Positions 1 through 7,797 of a stretch of DNA of 26,904 bases are shown here, piece after piece. The notes under the pieces were generated by a model. That model had not been told where the DNA came from and searched no databases. It saw nothing but the letters and a program-made list of their open reading frames with translations. The stretch lies in contig JBAROV010000209.1 in NCBI GenBank assembly GCA_049642465.1, forward strand, positions 1 through 26,904. The letters are read 5' to 3'. The stretch comes from CAWDPQ01 sp049642465 (GTDB lineage: Bacteria > Acidobacteriota > Vicinamibacteria > Vicinamibacterales > 2-12-FULL-66-21). Made by a program: the position numbers and the translations under genes. How positions within the stretch are numbered: position 1 is the stretch's first letter; each line of letters begins with the position of its first letter.

Positions 1-481
1 GCCACCACATCGATTCCACCCGCATTTTCAGATTCTTCACCTCGATACCCATGCGGGTCAGTTCGAGGACGAGGTTGTGGAGTACCTCGTAATACAGCGG
101 CTCGAGCGCTGCGTGCTGGGCGTTCAGCTTCGACTGGATGTGGAGCGCCTCGATCAGCGGGTTCGGATTGAAGAACAGCTTCAGAACCGGCCGCAGAAGA
201 CGTCGGATGAATCGCAGGAAGCCGCGATGCGTCTCGAACAGCGTGGAGTCTTCGAACGCAAAATTTGGCGGCAGCGTTGCTTCGCGCTTGCGGCGAAACT
301 GCTCGAGCAGGTCCGAACGCACGCCGCGCGGGTCGAGAAACTTCTCCAGCTTCACCGCAGCAAGCTCACGAATTTCTTCCTCTGTGTAGTCCACGCCGCG
401 CTTTTCGCGGATGCGCGCGCGGATCTGCCGCATGATCTGCTCGACGTCGATGCTGTCGGAGCGAATATTGATGTCGGTCAT
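1..481 (-). CDS. Partial protein of unknown function (N-terminal 160 residues)
   Basis: An open frame runs without a stop from an ATG at 481 down to the left edge, so the C-terminus is missing. The visible 160 residues start MTDINIRSDSIDVEQIMRQI and are highly charged. Residues 10-50 look helical (VEQIMRQIRARIREKRG, then EEEIRELAAVKLEKFL). A basic, hydrophobic patch follows around residues 90-108 (FLRFIRRLLRPVLKLFFNP), and a second helical stretch, possibly coiled coil, runs to the edge. There is no signal peptide and no obvious Shine-Dalgarno. I do not recognise the family; proteins opening like this occur, in my memory, beside glycosyltransferase and methyltransferase genes in environmental bacteria, but that is weak. 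It is same-strand and 58 bp downstream of the DUF362 gene, so it may belong to the same transcript. Confidence 0.8.
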   Translation of the reverse strand, partial: MTDINIRSDSIDVEQIMRQIRARIREKRGVDYTEEEIRELAAVKLEKFLDPRGVRSDLLEQFRRKREATLPPNFAFEDSTLFETHRGFLRFIRRLLRPVLKLFFNPNPLIEALHIQSKLNAQHAALEPLYYEVLHNLVLELTRMGIEVKNLKMRVESMWW

Positions 482-531
482 ATCTGATCTCTACGCGCAG
501 CTGAAGCGGCGCGTTACCAGTGTCTCTGTGG

Positions 532-550
532 CGCGGAGCTCAGCTCCGCG
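532..550. repeat. Perfect palindrome at the DUF362 3' end
   Basis: CGCGGAGCT (532-540) and AGCTCCGCG (542-550) form a 9-bp perfect inverted repeat around a single C. The right arm runs into the last codons of the DUF362 gene on the minus strand, and that gene's TGA stop (540-542) lies inside the palindrome. There is no T-tract on either side, so it is not a standard intrinsic terminator. It looks like a REP-type dispersed element. Confidence 0.6.
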
Positions 551-1802
551 ATTTTCGCGCCGCAAACTCCGGCGCTTCCTTGATGCACGTACCGAGAATT
601 CCTACGGACTCGCGCAACGCGCGCATGCCGGTCAGTTCGATCTCGGCTGCCTCTGTGCCGATGTCTTCATACCCGTCAGGCGTGACGCGCACGTGCTCCC
701 AGTTGCGGAACAGACGACCCCACGAGCTGTCGAGCACGTCCTTCATCACCTGTCGGCCCTTGACCGGATACCAGAAGCTGTCGTGATAGAGGACGCTCGC
801 AATATACGCCCAGGGCGCGAGCACAGTCTTCAACGACCATTCGATTGGCTTCTTCATCGGACCCCAATAGATCTTGTGCTGCATCCGCGAAGCGAACGTC
901 ATCTTCTTGAAGGGGCCGACGAAGTGCCAGTTCTCCTCGGCGGCCGACACGTCCCCGACGATTTCGATCTCCCGCGGATCACCGCAGCCGAGTCCAAGCT
1001 CATGGGCCATCCGGATGTATTTGATCGACAACGGATCGAACCCCATGATCCTGGCCGCGACGGCATCGATTGCCACTTGATCCGCGCTCGCAAGAATCAC
1101 GTCCTTCACGTGTGGCACCATGCATCGCGGTCCAGGGCCATCACCAGCAAACGTCCCATCCATGACAGCAAAGACGCCGCGGTGGACCTTTTTCTGGATC
1201 ATCAAGAGATCGACCAGCGTTTCGTGAATCACCGGGTGCGTCCAATGCCGGCGTTCATTCAGGAGCCCTCCGAAGGCATTCTTCATCGCGCCGGTGGTCG
1301 TGGTGAACACATGCGTCTTCACCGTGGGCAGATGAATGATGTTCTCCCCCAGGAAACGGCGGGGAATCATGAAGCCGGCCGGGTAGACCTCGTTGAGGCA
1401 GGTGAACTTCTTCGTCAGGTCCCCGACGGCCTCGCGGATGTTGATCCACTCTTCCGTTTCGTAGATGTGGATGTTTCGAAGGCCATGAGCCTCGACGACG
1501 TTGACTTGCTTGTTTTCGCGTTCCCCGAGGCGGGCATCAATGACGACCGTCCGATTGTGGCAGGCGTGAATCAGGGCCGGATCGAATCCGTCCTGCTTCA
1601 TCGCGCGAATCACCCCATCGAGCTGCCAGGGCATTGTCGAACTGCCGGGGAAGAAGAAATGCCACGAGATGTTGACCTTCAGCGCGGTATCGGCCTCCTT
1701 GGCGAGAACCTGCTGATATCCTGCAAGATTCAGCAGCGTGTGGTAATCGCGGAGCACTGTCGCCGGCGACGTCCGGAGAATAGCAACTTGGGTCCTTGGC
1801 AT
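540..1802 (-). CDS. DUF362 domain-containing protein
   Basis: This 420-residue protein shows the hallmarks of the DUF362 family: VKTHVFTTTTGAMKNAFGG (about 161-179), the MDGTFAGDGPGPR segment (214-226), and DVILASADQVAIDAVAARIMG (234-254). The family is often fused to ferredoxin-type Cys clusters, but no CxxCxxC motif is present here. The biochemical role of DUF362 proteins is not established. The C-terminal third is extra and aromatic-rich (about 290-345), possibly membrane-associated. The ATG at 1802 is 3 bp after the UbiA-family stop, so the two genes are almost certainly co-transcribed and perhaps translationally coupled; a link to prenyl-lipid or cell-envelope chemistry is inference from that context. 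The last residues (SRS) and stop codon are supplied by a palindromic repeat, so the native C-terminus may have been altered. Confidence 0.88.
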   Translation of the reverse strand: MPRTQVAILRTSPATVLRDYHTLLNLAGYQQVLAKEADTALKVNISWHFFFPGSSTMPWQLDGVIRAMKQDGFDPALIHACHNRTVVIDARLGERENKQVNVVEAHGLRNIHIYETEEWINIREAVGDLTKKFTCLNEVYPAGFMIPRRFLGENIIHLPTVKTHVFTTTTGAMKNAFGGLLNERRHWTHPVIHETLVDLLMIQKKVHRGVFAVMDGTFAGDGPGPRCMVPHVKDVILASADQVAIDAVAARIMGFDPLSIKYIRMAHELGLGCGDPREIEIVGDVSAAEENWHFVGPFKKMTFASRMQHKIYWGPMKKPIEWSLKTVLAPWAYIASVLYHDSFWYPVKGRQVMKDVLDSSWGRLFRNWEHVRVTPDGYEDIGTEAAEIELTGMRALRESVGILGTCIKEAPEFAARKSRS

Positions 1803-1805
1803 CAG

Positions 1806-2780
1806 CTACCTGAAGAGAGCCTCGAAGGGGGCGGGTCCGTAAATGATGAGCGCAACGGCCACTGCCCAGAGCGCCACGCACACCAGCAGCGGACGGTCGT
1901 TGAGCAGCGTATCGGCCGGGCTGCCGCCGGCGTCCTTCTGGTGCACTAGATAAAGGTATCGGAAGATCCCGTAGAGCGGAAACGGCAGCGTCAGCGCGAG
2001 CCGGTTGGTGTGAAACTTTTGAACCGTCTCCGGGCTCACGGTGTAAATCGCGTAGGCGACGAGGGTGGAGGCGGTCACGACTGAAATCATCTGATCGAGG
2101 AGGTATGGACTGTATTCCTCGAGGATTCTGCGATGTCCGGTGGCGCGATCCGCGAGGAGCACCAGCTCGTGCCGGCGCTTGCTCAAGGCCAGGAACAGCG
2201 CGAGCAGGATCGTCAGCACGTAAAGCCACGGACTGATGACCACATCAACGGCGACAGCGCCTGCGGCGGCCCGCAAGACGAAGCCAATCGCAATGGTCAG
2301 CACGTCGATGATGACGACGTGTTTCAGCGGGCCTGAATACACGGCCAGCAGCCCCAGATAACTCGCCGCGAGCACGCCGAACATCGGGCGCAGCCAGAAC
2401 GCCGCGCCAAGGGCGATGGCGCCGAGCGCGAAGGCGGTGCCGAGCGCGACCTTCACTGAGACCGCCCCCGACGCGATCGGACGATGCATTTTCACGGGAT
2501 GGCGGCGGTCGGCTTCGCGGTCCGCCACGTCATTGATTAGGTAGACCACGCCGGAGAGCACGCAGAAAATCGCGAAGGCGGCAACCGCCGCCGCGACCGC
2601 CTGCGGCTCGAGGAGCCGCTGCCCCAGTCCCAGCGCGCCGAAGATGATCAGGTTCTTCGTCCACTGCGCTGGACGCAGCGACCGGACGAGATTGAGAGCC
2701 AATGACCGCCCCGGCGCCTTGACGGTGCCGGGGCGCGCATCAGCCCGCTCGATGATATCCGGAATGGTGTGGCGCGCCAT
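1806..2780 (-). CDS. UbiA-family prenyltransferase, decaprenyl-phosphate phosphoribosyltransferase-like
   Basis: The 324-residue polytopic membrane protein carries the UbiA aspartate motif NDVADREADRRHPVKMHRPI (83-102), followed by ASG, with D84, D87 and D91 as the expected Mg-prenyl-diphosphate ligands. A second acidic site lies in the segment IDVLTIAIGFVLRAAAGA. The QWTKNLIIFGAL segment (40-50) and the 'KxHRPIASG' form resemble the Rv3806c/UbiA subgroup that transfers phosphoribose from PRPP to polyprenyl phosphate for decaprenyl-phosphoryl-arabinose; this substrate assignment is by family resemblance only. At least seven hydrophobic segments are visible. It sits between the STAS gene (38 bp upstream) and the DUF362 gene (3 bp downstream). 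A menaquinone or heme prenyltransferase is a less likely alternative because the motif differs. The PRPP substrate would link it loosely to the purine genes, but this is not supported by position. Confidence 0.85.
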   Translation of the reverse strand: MARHTIPDIIERADARPGTVKAPGRSLALNLVRSLRPAQWTKNLIIFGALGLGQRLLEPQAVAAAVAAFAIFCVLSGVVYLINDVADREADRRHPVKMHRPIASGAVSVKVALGTAFALGAIALGAAFWLRPMFGVLAASYLGLLAVYSGPLKHVVIIDVLTIAIGFVLRAAAGAVAVDVVISPWLYVLTILLALFLALSKRRHELVLLADRATGHRRILEEYSPYLLDQMISVVTASTLVAYAIYTVSPETVQKFHTNRLALTLPFPLYGIFRYLYLVHQKDAGGSPADTLLNDRPLLVCVALWAVAVALIIYGPAPFEALFR

Positions 2781-2818
2781 CCTTAGCGCGGCGGGTGATC
2801 GGATCGGACGCGTGGCGT

Positions 2819-3154
2819 CTAGAAGCTCTTGATGGCTTCCGGTTCGGACTCGTAGGTCTCGAACACGGTCAACAGCTTGGTGATGGCCAGCAGATCCTGA
2901 ATTCGCTTCGTCAGGTTGAGCAGCTTGAGCTTCCCGCCCTGCCGGCTCACCGTGGTATAGGTCCGCACGATCTCGCCCAGACCCGCGCTGTCAATGTAGG
3001 GAACGCCCTCGAGGTTCAGGAGCAGTTTCTTCCGATCCTGCTGGATCAGCGAGTTAATCTTGTCCTTCAGGAGTTCATCTCCCTCGCCCAGCGTCATCTT
3101 GCCCTTGAGATCCAGGATCGTCACGCCATTGACGACCCGTTCCTCGATCTGCAT
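2819..3154 (-). CDS. STAS-domain anti-sigma factor antagonist (single domain)
   Basis: This 111-residue protein is a stand-alone STAS domain of the SpoIIAA/RsbV type. The phospho-acceptor motif YIDSAGLGEIVRTY places the regulatory serine at position 56, within DSAGLG. In this family the unphosphorylated form binds an anti-sigma kinase and so releases a sigma factor; phosphorylation by a SpoIIAB/RsbW-type kinase switches it off. No such kinase, phosphatase or sigma gene is in the window, so its partner is unknown. The start at 3154 is supported by a purine-rich Shine-Dalgarno (GAGGGAGAGGG) ending a few bases before the ATG. A hairpin and a TTGACA box lie in the 113-bp gap upstream, suggesting its own promoter after the RND gene. 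Confidence 0.92.
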   Translation of the reverse strand: MQIEERVVNGVTILDLKGKMTLGEGDELLKDKINSLIQQDRKKLLLNLEGVPYIDSAGLGEIVRTYTTVSRQGGKLKLLNLTKRIQDLLAITKLLTVFETYESEPEAIKSF

Positions 3155-3196
3155 CGCCCTCTCCCTCGTTCACCCAGCGACACATAGCCCGTCGCT

Positions 3197-3219
3197 CGGT
3201 CTTTATGCAAAAAAGACCG
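3197..3219. repeat. 8-bp inverted repeat in the STAS leader
   Basis: CGGTCTTT (3197-3204) and AAAGACCG (3212-3219) form a perfect 8-bp inverted repeat with a 7-base loop, in the gap between the RND gene stop and the STAS start. No T-run follows the stem in either direction, so termination is unlikely. It could be an operator or a leader hairpin for the STAS mRNA. Confidence 0.5.
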
Positions 3220-3223
3220 GTCA

Positions 3224-3252
3224 GCGTACTACGCAAGTTGAAATAGTGTCAA
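3224..3252 (-). promoter_or_regulatory. Weak candidate promoter for the STAS gene
   Basis: On the minus strand a perfect TTGACA (3247-3252) lies upstream of the STAS gene; with an 18-bp spacer the -10 would be TACGCT, a poor match. The -35 is good and the -10 is not, so this is only a candidate. Confidence 0.3.
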
Positions 3253-3267
3253 GAAATACGGGGTTTT

Positions 3268-6200
3268 TCACGCCGGCTGCACCGTTTCTGTGCGCCCCCC
3301 GCTCAATCGCCCTCGAATTGACTGCACTACGACATACAGCACCGGGATGAACACGACGTTGAGGAACGTCGAGAGCAGCATGCCGCCAGCCACAGCGGTT
3401 CCCACCGAGTTTCGTGCCTCCTTGCCCGCACCCGTCGCAAAAACCAGCGGCAGAACACCGAGAATGAAGGCGAGCGACGTCATCAGGATGGGGCGCAATC
3501 GCAACCGCGACGCTTCAATCGCCGCTTCAATCACCGACAGACCCCGTCCGCGAAGCTGTTCCGCGAACTCCACGATCAAAATCGCGTTCTTCGCGGCAAG
3601 ACCGATGAGCATGACGAGCCCGACCTGGCAGTACACGTCGTTGGCCAGTCCGCGCACCCACTGCGCCGACAGGGCGCCGAGCACCGCCAGCGGTACCCCG
3701 AGCAGAATGATGAACGGGAGGACCAGGCTCTCGTACTGCGCGGCCAGGGTCAGGTACACCAGCAGCAGCGCCAGACCAAAGATGAGGAACGACTGGCGGC
3801 CGGCCTTCGTTTCCTCCAGCGAGATCCCGGACCACGCGTACCCCATGCCCTCCGGGAGGTTGGTTTCAGCCAACCGCTCCATCTCTCTCAGGGCTTCGCC
3901 GGAGCTGACGCCTCGCGCTGCCGATCCGTTGATCGTGGCGGAGCGAAAGAGGTTGAAGTGGTTGATGACTTGCGGCGCCGTCACTTCCTTGATATTCACC
4001 ACCTGCTCGAGCGCTACCATCTGGCCTTCGCGTGTCCGCGCATAGAGTTGTCTCAGCGCTTGCGGATTCGACCGGAATCGCTGGTCGGCTTGCACGTAGA
4101 CGCGATAAGCGCGGTTGTTGAACTCGAAGTCGTTCACATACTGCGAGCCCAGAAAAATCTGCATCGCGCTGGTGATTTCACCGAGCGGCAGCCCCAGAGC
4201 GATCGCTCGCGACCGATCGATCGTGACCTGCACCTGCGGATCGTTCGCCGTGAACGGACTGAAAAGCGGACCGCGCAGAAGTCGTGACTGGCTGCCAGCC
4301 AGGGCGAGTGCGGCTGTCGCATTCGCAAGATTGTTGATGTCACCGCCGCTCTGATCGAGCACCTGGAACTCGAAGCCGCCGAACCGGCTGAGACCGGGTA
4401 TGGAGGGTGGGGCGAACGCGAAAATGTTTGCCCCGGGGATCCCGAATAGCTGACCGCCAAGACGCGCCAGGATCGTTTGGACGGCATGTTCCGTGCCCGG
4501 CCGTTCGTCGAACGGCTTGAGTCGGGCGAACATGATTCCCTGATTTGACGCAGCGCCGCTGAAGCTGAACCCCATGACGGAGAACAGCCCGAGCACATCG
4601 GGATCCTTCATGATGATCTGCTCGGCCTGACGGGCGATGTTGCCCGTGTACTCGAGTGACGCACCGGCCGGCGCTTGAACCTGGACGAGAAAATAGCCGG
4701 CGTCCTCTTCTGGCACGAACGCCTGCGGCACGACCCGATACATCCAATACGTCAGCCCGAGCGCCCCGAGAAAGATCGCAACCATCGCCCATCGGGCTCG
4801 CATGCCCCGGCGCAGCGCTCCGACGTAAAGCGTCGTGCCACGGCCGATGACTCTCTCGAAAAACGAGAAGAATCGCCCCTTGTGGTGGCTTTCCCGTTCG
4901 AGAAGCAGCGCCGACAACGCCGGCGTCAGCGTCACGGCATTGAACACGGACAACGCGACGGCGAACGCGATGGTCAACGAGAATTGCGCGTAGAGCCGTC
5001 CCGTGGTGCCAGGGAAGAACGCGACCGGGACGAAGACCGCGACGAGCACGAGTCCGGTGGCGATGACCGCCCCGAAGACTTCCCGCATCGCGTCGGAAGC
5101 GGCTTGCCGTGCCGTCTTCTTGTACTGCTGAATATGCCGTTCGATGTTCTCGATGACGACGATCGCATCGTCGACAACGATGCCCGTGGCGAGAATCAGG
5201 CCGAACAGCGTCAGCGTATTGATGGAGAAGCCCATCAGCTTCACGAACGCGAACGCGCCGATGAGCGAAACGGGAATGGTAATGGCGGGAATGATCGTGC
5301 TGCGCCAGGTCTGGAGAAAGACGAAGATGACGAGCACCACGAGCGCGATCGCTTCAGCGAGCGTCTTGAGGACTTCACGGATTGATTCCTCGACAACGTC
5401 CGTGGTATTGAAAGCAACCTGATATTGCATCCCCGGCGGAAACTGCCCTGAGAGCCGGTCCAACTCCGCAACAACCCCGCGTTCCACATCCAGGGCGTTT
5501 GCCGAGGGCAGTTGAATGACGCCGAAGCCGACGGCTTCCACTCCCTGGAACCGGAGCTGGGCGGCATACGTCTCGGCGCCAAGTTCCGCCCGTCCGACGT
5601 CCTTGAGACGGACAAGCGATCCGCCCACCCCGCTTTTCAAAATGATGTTCTCGAATTCGGCAGGCTCTCGCAGGCGTCCGACGGCGCGGACACTCAGCTG
5701 ATACATCTGACCGGCGGGCGAAGGTGCCTGGCCAAGACTGCCGGCGGCCACCTGCACGTTCTGCTCTCGAAGCGCATTGACGACGTCGCCGGCGGTGAGT
5801 TCGCGGGCCGCCAGCCGGTCCGGCTCGAGCCATAGCCGCATCGAGTACTTGCGTTCACCGAAGATCATCACGTCGCTGACGCCAGGAACGCGTTTGAGTG
5901 CGTCCTTGACATAGACGTCGATGTAGTTGCTCAAGAAGAGCGAGTCGTACTCCCCTTTCGGCGAGAACACGCCGACCGCCATGACGAAGCCCGTTGCCTG
6001 CTTCTGAACGGTAATGCCGGTCGTGCGCACTTCCGCTGGCATCCGGCCGAGCGCCTGGTTCACCCGATTCTGGACGTCGACTTGCGCGAGGTCCGGGTCT
6101 CGCGTGACATCGAACGTGACCGAGATCGTCGACACACCGCTGTTGGTGCTCGAGGACGTCATGTAGAGCATGCCCTCGACACCGTTGATGGCTTGTTCGA

Positions 6201-6393
6201 GCGGCGTCGTGACGGCGGTTTCGACTTCCTGCGCGTTGGCGCCGGTGTAGAACGCCGCAACGTTCACTTGCGGCGGCGTGAGCGGCGGATACTGCGCCAC
6301 CGGCATGGTCGGGATGGCCACGGCGCCGGCGAGGATGAGAACAAGCGAGCAGACCGACGCGAGGATCGGTCTGCGAATGAATGTGTCTACCAT
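3268..6393 (-). CDS. RND efflux pump inner-membrane transporter, AcrB/MexB (HAE1) type
   Basis: The 1041-residue length matches the hydrophobe/amphiphile efflux-1 family (about 1,030-1,050). The N-terminus MVDTFIRRPILASV is typical, with a first membrane helix at about 10-28. The proton-relay aspartates D408 and D409 sit in ILATGIVVDDAIVVIENIERH, with the matching lysine in GLAAKNAILIVEF near residue 940. Two large periplasmic loops follow TM1 and TM7. The protein would export drugs or other amphiphiles by proton antiport from the periplasm, together with the membrane-fusion lipoprotein encoded 88 bp upstream and an outer-membrane channel that is not in the window. No local TetR or MarR regulator gene is visible. 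The gap between the fusion protein and this gene contains a heptamer-period repeat, and no Shine-Dalgarno is obvious at the ATG at 6393. Confidence 0.96.
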   Translation of the reverse strand: MVDTFIRRPILASVCSLVLILAGAVAIPTMPVAQYPPLTPPQVNVAAFYTGANAQEVETAVTTPLEQAINGVEGMLYMTSSSTNSGVSTISVTFDVTRDPDLAQVDVQNRVNQALGRMPAEVRTTGITVQKQATGFVMAVGVFSPKGEYDSLFLSNYIDVYVKDALKRVPGVSDVMIFGERKYSMRLWLEPDRLAARELTAGDVVNALREQNVQVAAGSLGQAPSPAGQMYQLSVRAVGRLREPAEFENIILKSGVGGSLVRLKDVGRAELGAETYAAQLRFQGVEAVGFGVIQLPSANALDVERGVVAELDRLSGQFPPGMQYQVAFNTTDVVEESIREVLKTLAEAIALVVLVIFVFLQTWRSTIIPAITIPVSLIGAFAFVKLMGFSINTLTLFGLILATGIVVDDAIVVIENIERHIQQYKKTARQAASDAMREVFGAVIATGLVLVAVFVPVAFFPGTTGRLYAQFSLTIAFAVALSVFNAVTLTPALSALLLERESHHKGRFFSFFERVIGRGTTLYVGALRRGMRARWAMVAIFLGALGLTYWMYRVVPQAFVPEEDAGYFLVQVQAPAGASLEYTGNIARQAEQIIMKDPDVLGLFSVMGFSFSGAASNQGIMFARLKPFDERPGTEHAVQTILARLGGQLFGIPGANIFAFAPPSIPGLSRFGGFEFQVLDQSGGDINNLANATAALALAGSQSRLLRGPLFSPFTANDPQVQVTIDRSRAIALGLPLGEITSAMQIFLGSQYVNDFEFNNRAYRVYVQADQRFRSNPQALRQLYARTREGQMVALEQVVNIKEVTAPQVINHFNLFRSATINGSAARGVSSGEALREMERLAETNLPEGMGYAWSGISLEETKAGRQSFLIFGLALLLVYLTLAAQYESLVLPFIILLGVPLAVLGALSAQWVRGLANDVYCQVGLVMLIGLAAKNAILIVEFAEQLRGRGLSVIEAAIEASRLRLRPILMTSLAFILGVLPLVFATGAGKEARNSVGTAVAGGMLLSTFLNVVFIPVLYVVVQSIRGRLSGGRTETVQPA

Positions 6394-6413
6394 GGGTTGC
6401 TAGCTGTCAACTG

Positions 6414-6438
6414 CCAACTCCCAACTTCCAATTCCCAA
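6414..6438. repeat. Heptamer-period C-tract repeat between the pump genes
   Basis: CCAACTC, CCAACTT and CCAATTC, then CCAA, follow each other with a 7-bp period in the short gap between the membrane-fusion gene and the RND gene. The unit is nearly the reverse complement of the G-rich repeat at 6523-6554, so the two copies face each other across about 85 bp and could pair in RNA or DNA. Confidence 0.65.
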
Positions 6439-6481
6439 AAGTCTGTGTCGCCGTTACTCGTTGAAAAGCTTCGAACCTGTC

Positions 6482-7648
6482 CTACTTGGGTTTTTCACCG
6501 GGTTGGTTCGAACCATCCGGTTTGGGAGTTGGGGATTGGGCGTTGGGAGTTGCTTCCTCCGCGCGAACCGGCGCGCCGTCGCCGATCTTCTGAATCCCGG
6601 CGGTGATCACCTTGTCGCCAGGCTTGAGGCCGCCGGCGACGACATAGTCGTTGCCAACCAGTTCGCCAACCTGGATCGGACGCTGGTGAGCGACGAGACC
6701 CTTTGGTCCCTGTTCGGCGACGAAGCAGAAGTACTGACCGCTGATGCGTGTGACCGCCGTGACCGGCACGGTCAATCCTTGAGTGGTACGCCAGACGATT
6801 CGAGATCGGATGAACTGCTGCAGGCGAAGTGCCGGAGGAATTTCCCGGAGCGCGCTCTTGACGAGCACGGTTTGCGTAGCGTCGTCGACTCGGGGGGCGA
6901 CGAATGTGACCGAATTCGTGGCGACGACCTTACCCTCGGCGTCGAGCAGTTGCACGGGCAGGCCGAGTCGCAAGTCTGGCGACCGATCGAGCGGGATCTG
7001 GATGTAGGCTTCGAGTCCTCCCTTGTCATCGAGCGTGGTGATCACCGTCGATTGCGTCACCCGATCCCCTGCACGAACCGGAATGTCTCCGACGACGCCG
7101 CTTTGCGGAGCGTTCACGCGGTAGTACTGAAGCTCGACGCGTCCTTCCCGCACCTGCGCGTCGAGCGCGGCGAGTCTCGCCTCCGCGGTTCGCAGCGAGT
7201 TCTGCGCCTGCTCGAACTCCTGACGGCTGATCGCTCCGGCTTCGACGAGCGATGCGAGGCGCTTCACCTGCTGACGCCAATACTGGACGTCGGCTTCAGT
7301 TCCGGCACGGCTCGCCTCGGTGCTTCGGACCGCCGCCTGTTGTTTGTCGGCGTTGATCTGGACGAGCGGCGCGCCAGCGCGCACGCGCTGGCCGGATCTC
7401 ACGAAAATGCGCGTGATGATGCCATCGACTTCAGGCTGCACGGTCATCGACTGGCGCGACTGCACCGTGGCGATGAACTCCGAGGCCTGTTCGATTGGCT
7501 TCTGCTCGAGCGTGACGACCTTGACGCCCGCGGGCGGTGGACCGCCCTGCGGTCCCTGCGCTGAAGATGAACCGCCGCCGCATGCTGAGAAGGCTCCGGC
7601 GGAAACGGCGAGGAGGAATAGAAGAGAACGGGGATACGGAGCTGGCAT
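6482..7648 (-). CDS. RND efflux membrane-fusion (periplasmic adaptor) lipoprotein, HlyD/AcrA family
   Basis: From the ATG at 7648 the product is 388 residues. It opens with a lipoprotein signal peptide, MPAPYPRSLLFLLAVSAGAF then SAC, so the lipidated cysteine is about residue 23. The usual adaptor order follows: a first lipoyl half (about 35-80, VKVVTLEQKPIEQASEF and DGIITRIFVRSGQRVRAG), a helical hairpin (about 90-150, rich in A, E, R, Q), a second lipoyl half (VNAPQSGVVGDIPVRAGDRV) and beta-barrel domains. It bridges the RND pump to an outer-membrane channel. An in-frame start 33 bp upstream (7681) is possible but would put charged residues ahead of the signal peptide. The last 24 or so residues are low-complexity, Pro/Gln/Asn-rich and encoded by a repeat (6523-6554), so the tail is probably acquired sequence. 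Confidence 0.93.
   Translation of the reverse strand: MPAPYPRSLLFLLAVSAGAFSACGGGSSSAQGPQGGPPPAGVKVVTLEQKPIEQASEFIATVQSRQSMTVQPEVDGIITRIFVRSGQRVRAGAPLVQINADKQQAAVRSTEASRAGTEADVQYWRQQVKRLASLVEAGAISRQEFEQAQNSLRTAEARLAALDAQVREGRVELQYYRVNAPQSGVVGDIPVRAGDRVTQSTVITTLDDKGGLEAYIQIPLDRSPDLRLGLPVQLLDAEGKVVATNSVTFVAPRVDDATQTVLVKSALREIPPALRLQQFIRSRIVWRTTQGLTVPVTAVTRISGQYFCFVAEQGPKGLVAHQRPIQVGELVGNDYVVAGGLKPGDKVITAGIQKIGDGAPVRAEEATPNAQSPTPKPDGSNQPGEKPK
6523..6554. repeat. Heptamer-period G-tract repeat, G-quadruplex-like, inside the adaptor 3' end
   Basis: Four G-tracts (6525-6527, 6532-6535, 6539-6541, 6546-6548) are separated by loops AGTT, ATT and CGTT on the plus strand, fitting the G3-N1-7 quadruplex pattern. 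The unit resembles GGAGTTG with a 7-bp period and is inverted relative to the C-rich repeat at 6414-6438. On the minus strand it encodes the TPNAQSPTPKPD tail of the membrane-fusion protein. Confidence 0.65.
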
Positions 7649-7741
7649 GAATGTGACTACCCTGAGAGTATTAAGACGCATAGAGCCCGGGCGAGGGTTC
7701 GTTCAATGGCAGTTCGTCAATATGTTCGAGTCTCGAGGTGA

Positions 7742-7769
7742 CAAAAAAGGCCACGGGGTACGTGGCCTC
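7742..7769 (-). terminator. Intrinsic terminator of the rpsU/zinc-ribbon transcript
   Basis: The stem AGGCCACG (7748-7755) and CGTGGCCT (7761-7768) is a perfect 8-bp inverted repeat with a 5-base loop. On the minus strand it is followed directly by a run of T (plus-strand A-run 7743-7748). It lies about 30 bp after the stop of the zinc-ribbon gene, in the right place and orientation to end that transcript. Confidence 0.9.
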
Positions 7770-7797
7770 TGAGCATCCGTTACGGGAGAACCTCGGT

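Noticed and set aside
411..1949. Long plus-strand open frame (512 codons) opposite the DUF362 gene
   Set aside because: The minus strand holds a recognisable DUF362 protein over the same span; the plus-strand product is Arg/His/Asp-rich without family features, a normal shadow in GC-rich DNA.
3197..3219. Intrinsic terminator for the RND gene
   Set aside because: The inverted repeat is 50-70 bp past the RND stop but is not followed by a T-run on the minus strand.
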